Source: Ochotona curzoniae
Taxonomy: Eukaryota > Chordata > Mammalia > Lagomorpha > Ochotonidae
Direction of reading: 5' to 3'
DNA length: 64,000 bases
Assembly (NCBI RefSeq): GCF_017591425.1
Contig: NW_024466004.1
Coordinates: forward strand, 36,830,501-36,894,500
In this document: one piece after another, positions 56,746 to 64,000 of the stretch
How positions within the stretch are numbered: the stretch's first letter is position 1
Layout of the letters: each line of letters begins with the position of its first letter
Program-made: the position numbers and the translations under genes
Notes under the pieces: generated by a model
What the model saw: the letters and a program-made list of their open reading frames with translations, nothing else
Databases searched by the model: none
What the model was told of the DNA's origin: nothing

Positions 56746-57226
56746 TTTTTTTTTATTATATGACACAGTTTTATATGTACTGGGATTCCCACCACCCCTC
56801 CCAAAGCCCTCCCCCAATGGTAGATTCCTCCACCGTGTTGCATGATTCAGTTCAAGTTCAGTTGAGATTCCTTCATTGCTAGCATATACCAAGCATTGTG
56901 ATCCTCATATTATTGACCAGATAAGTTCAACGGCTTTTTGGAGAGACCTTCTCTGGTCTGAAGGTAGAGCCAACAGAGCAAACCCAATCAATCAAAAGCC
57001 CCAACATTGACATTTCCCCATATAAGGTACATAACCGTTATAGGAGGGGTGAGCAGAGAAATCTTCAGCATCTTGGTGAGGTGTCCTTGTTCTGTGTCCT
57101 ACCTAGCAAAGTATGTTTGAGTATATACTGACCAAACTTTCCTTGTTGTTCTCTGTCTATTCAAATGTGTGTGTGTTTGTGTGTGTTTGTGTGTGTGTTT
57201 GGATGGGGGGCTCTGGAGCAACCCTG
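56746..57226 (-). mobile_element. Young L1 3'-UTR insertion, 5' truncated
   Basis: The plus strand opens with the T-rich tail complement and 'atgacacagttttatatgtactgggattcccaccacccctcccaaagccctcccccaatgg'. It runs to 'ggggggctctggagcaaccctg'. It contains a (TG)n-like stretch at 57167-57200. Same family as 12371-12598 but about 250 bp longer at the 5' side. No ORF2 coding sequence is included. The perfect 18-bp duplication marks a standard target-primed insertion. Confidence 0.95.
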
Positions 57227-57244
57227 ATTGACTGGCATTTTCTA
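57227..57244. repeat. Target-site duplication, right copy
   Basis: Exact match to 56728-56745. Confidence 0.97.
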
Positions 57245-57685
57245 CATGTCTGAATAAAAATTTTTTAAATGACATAATGTATTATAATTGAGAAAGTGAT
57301 TACATTTTTATTTCAGAACATAGGCTTATATATTTCATAAAACCATTTTTACAAATAATAAAGATGTTAAAATTGTCAGGGACAAAAATATATAAATGAA
57401 TATCGTTTGCTATATTGTAAAAAGTTATATATTAAGAATATTAAACTATAAATATCAACAAAATACAAACTACATAAGAAATAACAATCATGGGATACTA
57501 TATAAGAGCTAAAAGCAATATAGAGCATATATGTTATATAGTTTATATATATATGTGTATAATACATGTATATGTGCTGCCAAAGCAAGCACATGTATAA
57601 TGCATGTAGCATATATCTATAAATTATATATTACATATAAGGTTATTTCTATACCTAATACATTATATATATTTTACACACACAC
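57245..57685. other. Very AT-rich sequence with TA-rich runs
   Basis: Low-complexity ATAT/TATA stretches occur at 57530-57640, with a short (AC)n at 57676-57687. No gene. Confidence 0.6.
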
Positions 57686-57689
57686 ACCC

Positions 57690-57992
57690 TAGAACATCTG
57701 GTTGAGGTGCCATTTTGGACACAGGTGTACCATATCAGAGAGCCTATTGGAGTCTTGGCTGCTCTAATTTGATCCATCTTCCTGATAATATGCTTAGGAA
57801 ACTGATGATAACCCAAGTGCTTTGGCCTCTGACACCCATGTAGGTGAAAAGGATGATGGAATTCTGTGGCTATTGATGGTTACTACTGGCAATTTGGACT
57901 ATTTGGAGAATGAACAAGTAGTTGGATGATCTTTATCTCTCTCCCTCACTCTCTGTCCTTCTGCATTTCAAATAAAAAGTTAATAAATAAAC
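57690..57992 (+). mobile_element. Old C-SINE
   Basis: 'gaacatctggttgaggtgccattttggacac', 'acccaagtgctttggcctctgacacccatgtagg', 'ggagaatgaacaagtagttggatgatctttatctctctccc' and 'tgcatttcaaataaaaagttaataaataaa'. Diverged, sense. Confidence 0.8.
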
Positions 57993-58060
57993 AGGTATTT
58001 TAAAGAGTGGAAAATAGAATTAAAAGATGGTCTTGATGCAAATAGGTATGAATTTCTTTA

Positions 58061-58076
58061 AATAATTCTGTCTTTT
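58061..58076. repeat. Target-site duplication, left copy
   Basis: aataattctgtctttt matches 58408-58423 (aataattctgtgtttt) with one mismatch. Confidence 0.88.
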
Positions 58077-58407
58077 CGGACATGGCATGGTAGCCTAGTG
58101 ACAAACATCCTTGCCTTGCACACACTGGGATCCCATATGGGCACTGCTTTGTATCCCAGTTGCTACACTTTCCATCCAGCTCCCTGGTTGTGGCTGGAAA
58201 AGCAGCAGAGGACGGCCCAAAGCCTTGGGACCCTGAACCCATGTGGTAGCCCCAGAAGAAACTCTTGGCTCTTGGCTTCCGATCAGCTGAGCTCTGCCCA
58301 TTGTGGCCACTTGGGGAGTGAACCAGCAGCAGATGGAAGATCTTTCTGTCTCTCCTCCTCTCTGTGTAAATCTGACTTTCCAATAAAAAATAAATGAATC
58401 TTTAAAA
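58077..58407 (+). mobile_element. C-SINE, full length
   Basis: 'cggacatggcatggtagcctagtgacaaacatcc', 'ggctggaaaagcagcagaggacggcccaaagccttgggaccctgaaccc' and 'ctgactttccaataaaaaataaatgaatcttt'. Intermediate age; its head belongs to the 'ggcctag' type. Confidence 0.95.
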
Positions 58408-58423
58408 AATAATTCTGTGTTTT
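58408..58423. repeat. Target-site duplication, right copy
   Basis: One-mismatch copy of 58061-58076. Confidence 0.88.
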
Positions 58424-60379
58424 GGAGTCAAGTCCCCCTGGATGAGAAGCTTAGAGAAGATCATTTACTGAAAACCCCCAGTGATTCTCTCTTCAAAGGT
58501 AGTCTTCCTCCCATTCGAACTTTGCATTATGTGACTCTTGACTTCTCTATCTTCCAGGACTTTCACTTCTCCTTTATAGGTTTCATCATTTGGTTGTTTT
58601 GTGCTACATCTTACGTATTTTTCTACATGTGTTTTTCTGTTAATTTGATCATGTCTATTGAAGTTCAATTGAAAACTGAACTTATCAATTGAGTTTCAAT
58701 TATAATAAGTATATTTTTCCATTCTTCAATTTCTACTGCTTTGTAAACATCTGGTCATATCCAAAGTCTTTCTAAATTCATATCTTTACACGCCCATAAT
58801 TTATTTCATTAAATGTATAAAAATACTAAATTACTAATATGCCTCGTGATACCAATAGGCGATAGGTTAGTTTTTTGTTTGTTTTCTACTTCTTTCTGGT
58901 GATTGTCCAAGGTACTTTATTTCTTCATGTTATTACTAATTCTATGAAGTCGTAATTACCAGTTCCTAGAAATTATTGAGTAAATCCTTTAGGGGTTGGT
59001 ATGAAGGTGGATTTCTCCAGGAATAATCTGCATGGCTCTGTCAGTCAACTGGGAATACTACCAAACATATATAATAGAGTCTGGTTTTGAGAGCCTTCAC
59101 ATCTTCAGGGTAGAGAGAATTTTGGCTTTAACTCTTATAAGTTAAACTTGTTCCAAAATTTCAAGGGAGTTTTCTTCTCTTCTTCTGACACCAACATCTG
59201 AGAAAATTTCCCTTGCTCTCCCTTTGGGAAAAGAAGGATGTGTTTATTTATGGCTCGCCATAACACAGATGGTGTGATTTTGTAGGGCATCAACTACGCA
59301 TGAGGATGGGTGGGCTCTGGTCTTTGTCTCCTGTCTTCCATTGCTTAGTGGGCATTGAAAACTGAAACTCCAGTTAACCTGTGGAAAGCAAACCATTTTG
59401 AACACTTGGCTAATCATTCTGTATTTCCTCTTTCCTTCAGTTGTTGGAGTCTGACAATTTCTTACTTCCTTTACAGGTTACAGATATTTTAAAAAATATG
59501 CTTTTAAAATTACCCTTCGTTTAAAGTTACTGTTAGCATAAATGTGTGTCAGGATTTCTGTTCCACAGTATGGAAACAGAAAGTCTTGGATCTGTTTTAC
59601 AGGAAAAAAAAAAAACTTACTAGTATCTTGCATCATCTAGATACTTGTATAATTCTTAGCATAATGTTGAAATATGTTCATCATTATAGTAGTTACTGTT
59701 GTTTTTGAATCAGCCTATTAGTTACCAGATGTGAAGTTGAATTTGATGTGAATTTGGGACTTTGAATAAATTCATTATTTTAGTGATTTCACTGGAGTGT
59801 GCTGCAATAACACATAGTATAAAAGTAAAGGCTAAGTATTGTGAAATAGAGAAAAAAACTAACTTGAGAACATACAAGACGACCTTGGAGTATCTTATAG
59901 CGTCAAAATTAAAGAAGTAGGTAGAAAGCAAAATCAATGATGATGGGATTATGTTAAAGGAACCCAGGAACCAGTCCAGGCCAAATCTGAGCAATAAGAT
60001 AGAGTAGCATCAGATTGTGAGTGTGAAATAGACATCCACGCATCCATACTGGTATAAATAGATGAGCAAATGAATAAGCTAGAGGAGATATATTAAACAA
60101 TTTGTGAATATTCCTCCCCTGTGGATATGCAGCCTAACTCTGACCTTTCAAGTGTAACCAGTACCTAACAATCTCTTTTTAAAGAGTAAAAAAATAAAAA
60201 AGGAGAGAGTAGTTATTTTATAGCAGAGAAAACAGAAGTTTTGTATCTTCGTTGCATGGTGAATGGTGAATATTGGTGGTGTGAAAGAACAAGGGAACTC
60301 CATAAAGTTTCCACTCCTACGTTGAAAGAAGGAGTAGCAATTCAAACAGCATCATAAATGTCTGCAGTGCTTCACACAG
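58424..60379. other. Single-copy AT-rich sequence
   Basis: No gene or repeat family was recognised. There is an A run at 59604-59615. Open frames up to 91 codons are unremarkable. Confidence 0.5.
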
Positions 60380-60390
60380 CCCACCTTTTT
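60380..60390. repeat. Target-site duplication, left copy
   Basis: cccaccttttt recurs at 60765-60775. The T run merges with the SINE tail complement, so cccacc is the informative part. Confidence 0.75.
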
Positions 60391-60764
60391 TTTCTTTTCT
60401 TTTCTTTTTTAAAGGGCATATATAATATATAATATATAATATATTAATATATAATAATATATAATATAATATATATTATATAGGAGGAGAGACAGAGAGG
60501 AAGATCTTCCGTCCAATGATTCACTCCCCAAGTGACCACAACAGCCGGTGCTGCACCAATCCAAAGCCAGGAGCCAGGAATTTCCTTCAGGTCTCCCACA
60601 TGGGTACAGGGTCCCAAGCCTTTGGCCATCCTCGACTGCTTTCCCAGGCCACAAGCAGGGAGTTGGATGGAAAGTGGAGCTGCTAGGATTAGAACCGGTG
60701 CCTATATGGGATCCTGGGGTGTTGAAGGCGAGGACTTTAGTTGCTAGGCCACACTGCCAGGCCC
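60391..60764 (-). mobile_element. Young C-SINE with a TA-repeat in its tail
   Basis: The tail complement 'ttttcttttcttttctttttt' and 'aaaggg' is followed by about 65 bases of TA-rich repeat. Then come a normal 'ggagagacagagaggaagatcttccgtccaatgattcactccccaagtgacc', 'ggtcccaagcctttggcc' and the head complement 'gttgctaggccacactgccaggccc'. The usual 'ttattggaaaggcagatata' has been replaced or expanded. Confidence 0.95.
60417..60482. repeat. (TA)n-rich tract in SINE tail
   Basis: atataatatataatatataat-type repeat, likely grown from the 'cagatatacagag' segment of the SINE complement. Probably unstable. Confidence 0.92.
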
Positions 60765-60775
60765 CCCACCTTTTT
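60765..60775. repeat. Target-site duplication, right copy
   Basis: Matches 60380-60390. Confidence 0.75.
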
Positions 60776-61615
60776 ATTTCTTGTAACAGCCTAGCTCAGT
60801 ATAAATACATTCTGTAAAGCAGAGGTCAGCAGTTTGCACAGAGACTGCTGGCTACTATATTTGAGCACATCATGAAGTTCATGGAAAGTGACATTAAAAG
60901 ATAAATCTAGTTTGGTGAGAAAAAATCAAAATCCATGCCATGTTTTCATAATATGCATTTTCCCTTAACTCTATGAAGACCCCTAGAATATATGACTTCA
61001 AATTTGTTTTTGCACTAGCACAAATTTCTTTATTGAGTTTTTCATGAATTTTTGAAGAAATTGGTATGCAACTGTGTTCTTAATGCTATCTCGGTTCCCT
61101 CTGAATTGTAAGACAGTGAAGTGAGCAATCCAATGTCCCCAACACTTTGAAATGGGTCACCGAAGGACTTTCAACTTAATTTCCTATACTCTTTGCCAAA
61201 ATTCATCGTCTTTCATAAAGTGGTGCTCTTCAGATATCTCCAACAAGCTCAAATAACACAAAGAAACAATTCTATAAAACAAAATCATCTTCACTATAAA
61301 TCATCATCCAAAATTTCTACCTTCTCAGTTTTTTAAATTTTGAATATTTTTGGCCTCTCTGATTTTATATTTAACTCAGTAGAAGACCACATCTTTACAT
61401 TTCTATAGGTAAGTTTATTTTCTCAGGAAAAGATTGAAGCCACCATATGGGGAAAAGATTTTATCAAAATCAAACGTATCTGTACACTTGTCTGTTACTT
61501 TATATTCCTTCTCTCTCTCTTTCCCTATTCCTCCAATTATGATTTAGGATCATTCACTTCCTACCTTAAATCAATAATTCTTCTTTTGTATGTGTTGTCA
61601 TCATTTTCTTTCAGA
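60776..61615. other. Single-copy AT-rich sequence
   Basis: No feature recognised. It could include the 3' portion of the element that follows, but I see no landmark. Confidence 0.45.
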
Positions 61616-62210
61616 GATAAACGTAAATGGTAAAATATCTTTTTCTTCTTTCTGTATCTGGGGGAAGGGGAAGGATAATGGGAGAAGCCACACTCAGTCT
61701 CTCAATTGCTCCAGTACCCAGGGATGGGGAGCAGTCACCTGATATCATTGCAGGGTCCCCAATGTCACTTTGATAGTTCTGACACGCTGTCAATCTTGAA
61801 GATCCAAGGATGAGGAAATGCTTCCAATGTCCATTGGTTGACATAGTCCACCTTAGAGTCTTCATTTGCCCAGAAATTTGTTGTTATGCTTCACTGCAAT
61901 ATTATATCAATTCATTCTTTCCTCCTTCCTCTGCTGGTACCAGATGTCCTCTGTAGGCTCCAATGGACTGCCAAATCTTCCATGCGCATCTGGGTATGCT
62001 GTCCAGTTACCTGTCTAAGCCATTGAGGAGGTTCAGTTCTGACACATCAACTCCATTCTCAGAACACAGGTTCTGCCACTGTTTGTGTTCACCATGGTTG
62101 GAGTTCTGAGTCCAGTGGTCCAGCTAGGGGGACCTTCAAAGAAGTCTCATCGGAGGTGATCCCAGACCTGACTCTTATGTGCACCCGACAGTACGTGTTT
62201 CAGCTCATTC
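61616..62210. other. GC-richer segment preceding array copy B
   Basis: Composition shifts from AT-rich to mixed at about 61650. The segment runs without a break into the array-like sequence. It has no counterpart left of array copy A. A minus frame of 84 codons (61865-61611) covers part of it. It may be the body of the same mobile element as the array, or unrelated flank. Confidence 0.4.
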
Positions 62211-62705
62211 TGCCACCCACATCAGTTTACACACATGCACTGATAGTTGCAATTGCTAGGTGGGTTCTGTCTCCAGTCCTATCTCCTATGCAAACCAATG
62301 GGTGCTGTGGCCCAGCTCACCCACACCCACCACACACTCTGCCCTCATGTACACCATTGAGAGCAGCAGCCCAGTCAGAGTAACCCCCAACCACTGGGAC
62401 TGCCCCCAGTCCTGGTTCCTGTGCCTGTTAGCATGTGCAGTGGACTGCTCTGTTCTGTCCTACACCCATTCAGGTCTCAAACACATAACTGGGCATTGAA
62501 GCCTAACTCAACCCAACTGACTCCACTCTTCAGCCCACACTCATGAGGGCAGTTGTCACTGTCTGGCCAGCTCACCCCTAGTCCTGGTTCTCATGCTCAC
62601 CAGTGGGAGCTGCAGCCCATCAGAGAAGTGCCCACAGTTTCCTTATTGAACTCACGCTCAACCCTGGATCTTGCATTTCAGCTGGTTCTGCAGTCGAGCT
62701 CAAAA
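62211..62705 (+). repeat. GC-rich ~60-bp-unit array, short copy (copy B)
   Basis: This aligns in order with the start of copy A. 'cagcccacactcatg' is at 62531 (A: 19721). 'gtgggagctgcagcccatca' is at 62603-62622 (A: 19798-19817, exact). 'ggttctgcagtcgagct' closes it (A: 'ggctctgcagtctagct' near 19884). Copy A has roughly one extra unit inside this stretch and continues for another 1.9 kb. Copy B stops at about 62705, where AT-rich DNA begins. Confidence 0.85.
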
Positions 62706-63210
62706 TAGAATAAAACTTCAATGTGAAACATCCTTACATCTGGAAAACCATACTCTCTTAGTTTCCATTTACCTTTGGTTCCTCCTCAGACACCTTGAAG
62801 GAAAGCTCATTCTTACTCCTACCCCCCAAGACATTGAATATTAAAGTCCAATGAGTATCAGTTCTATGGTTCCTTCTGCTACTATCCCATTTCTCCTTGG
62901 GAAATAGCACCCACAATGAAGGTTTAATTTCTGACTTATAAATACTACAACTGTAAATTGAAATTCATTTCTAAAGCAAATACCTTTTGTTTAAATTCCT
63001 GGCTCATTCTTGTGATTCCTTGGCACATCTATTTAGACATTTCAAAGGTTCTTCTATTCATGACTGAATTTATGGTCTGTATTCCAAACTTCCTCCCTGT
63101 ATATTGTCCCTTGTTTCAATTAATTATATGAGATTTCATCCATTCAATTAATAAATTCATAAATCTTAGAGTAATGAGAACAACAGTATCTTGCAATCAC
63201 TGAATTCTTG
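62706..63210. other. Single-copy AT-rich sequence
   Basis: No recognisable feature. Confidence 0.5.
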
Positions 63211-63215
63211 TCCTT

Positions 63216-63352
63216 AACCAGATATTCTGCCAAATCCTTAACATTCTTGATTAAAAATAGTCCTTAAAATAGCCTTACATGTTAGGCAATTGGTATCATT
63301 TTTCCTATTTTACATATGAAACAATTGAGGGTCAGGAAAGTAAAAAATGTTA
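63216..63352 (-). mobile_element. MIR SINE fragment
   Basis: 'gattaaaaatagtccttaaaatagccttacatgttaggcaattggtatcatttttcctattttacatatgaaacaattgagggtcaggaaagt' is the MIR complement (aatcctcacaacaaccctatgaggtaggtattattatccccattttacagatgaggaaactgaggc). Confidence 0.7.
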
Positions 63353-63369
63353 GCTTGCTATATTCTAGA

Positions 63370-63665
63370 TAATGGTGTCTCCCTAAGACTCATATTTTGG
63401 AATACTAACCACAATATGATGGTAGAAGATAGGGTCCTTAGGAAGTGAATAGATCTGAGGATTTTGCCCTTGTGTTTGGAATTAGTGCTCTTATAAAACA
63501 GACCAGAGTGTGAGCTCTTTCCATTGTACAAGGACATATCAACCAGGTTATCAATGAATCAAGAATGGGACCTCACCAGACATTGATCCAACAGCACCTT
63601 GATCAAAGACTTTGCAGCTTCCCAAACTGATGGAAATAAGTTTCTGTTACTTATAAGTTAATAAT
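63370..63665 (+). mobile_element. ERVL-MaLR (MLT1-like) LTR, old
   Basis: 'gtgtctccctaagactcatattttggaatactaaccacaatatgatgg', 'ggaattagtgctcttataaaacagaccagag', 'gaatgggacctcaccagacattgatccaacagcaccttgatcaaagactttgcagcttcccaaactgatggaaataagtttctgtt' follow a MaLR LTR consensus in sense. No internal viral sequence adjoins it. The same family class is present antisense at 10455-10690. Confidence 0.75.
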
Positions 63666-63720
63666 AATAATATGATGATGATGACAATGACAACAATGAC
63701 AATGATGATGAAGAAGAAAT
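63660..63720. repeat. Degenerate trinucleotide repeat (AAT/GAT/GAA)
   Basis: taataataataata, then gatgatgatgac, aatgacaacaatgacaatgatgatgaagaagaa: a mutating trinucleotide tract abutting the LTR A-rich end. Confidence 0.92.
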
Positions 63721-64000
63721 AAACCAAAAAGTAATTCTGGGCAAATTTTGTATTCTCACTTCTAGTCAATAACCAAGTTGTCAACAATTATTTTTTTCAA
63801 AATATTTAGCACTCATCAATTTATCTTAATTTCAAACTGTAGTTCAATCTTCTTTCCTCTCTTAACTGCTATATCAGTGCTCACTATTTATCTTCCCAGT
63901 TTCTTCTCATCTTACATGTTCAGCCTATTGTGCTTTAGGAGCGTGCTTTTCAGAAGCAAATGTGATTCCATCATCTTCCATTTGGTCTATGATACTTTTA
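63721..64000. other. Single-copy AT-rich sequence to window end
   Basis: Nothing recognisable. Confidence 0.5.

Overview
This window is AT-rich mammalian genomic DNA with no gene I can support. It is best read as lagomorph, most likely pika (Ochotona). The main evidence is about 31 tRNA-derived C-SINE copies, whose young members have the pika-type head (gggcccggcgcgatggcgca or gggcccggcggcgtggccta), a 'ttgggaccctgcacc' body and a '(c)ctttccaataaaaataaat' tail. These differ from rabbit CSINE2 as I remember it. Ancient mammal-wide repeats (MIR, L2, MER5, MaLR LTRs, L1M) lie beneath them. Species and family names come from memory; no repeat library could be run. Boundaries of old repeats are good to about 20-40 bp.

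Layout. 1-10 kb is mostly single-copy, with three antisense MIRs, one old and one young SINE, and two GT microsatellites. 10.3-13.6 kb holds a MER5 element split by a MaLR fragment, three SINEs and two L1 3' ends. 16.3-23.8 kb is one ancient antisense L1 running from its 3' UTR (left) to its 5' UTR (right). Into it are nested four SINEs, a fifth SINE inside one of those, and a 2.4 kb GC-rich array of about 60-bp repeats. 28.7-31.0 kb is a sense L1 interrupted by a SINE and by an apparent SINE/L1 chimera. 33.9 kb has a solo retroviral LTR. 37.6-39.2 kb is a decayed L1 reverse transcriptase. 41-51.9 kb alternates SINEs with antisense L1 segments. 55.6-57.2 kb has two more L1 3' ends, one a clean insertion with an 18-bp target duplication. 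61.6-62.7 kb carries a second, shorter copy of the GC-rich array seen at 19.3-21.8 kb, in the same orientation and unit order. A MIR and an MLT1-like LTR close the window.

There is no coding exon, tRNA, rRNA, CpG island or CRISPR that I can defend. The open frames longer than 100 codons are either SINE or L1 shadows or within chance expectation for this composition. The window looks like intergenic sequence or a large intron. The most unusual content is the dispersed ~60-bp repeat element in two collinear copies, the SINE/L1 chimera, and the ~82-bp repeat structure at the 5' end of the nested L1.
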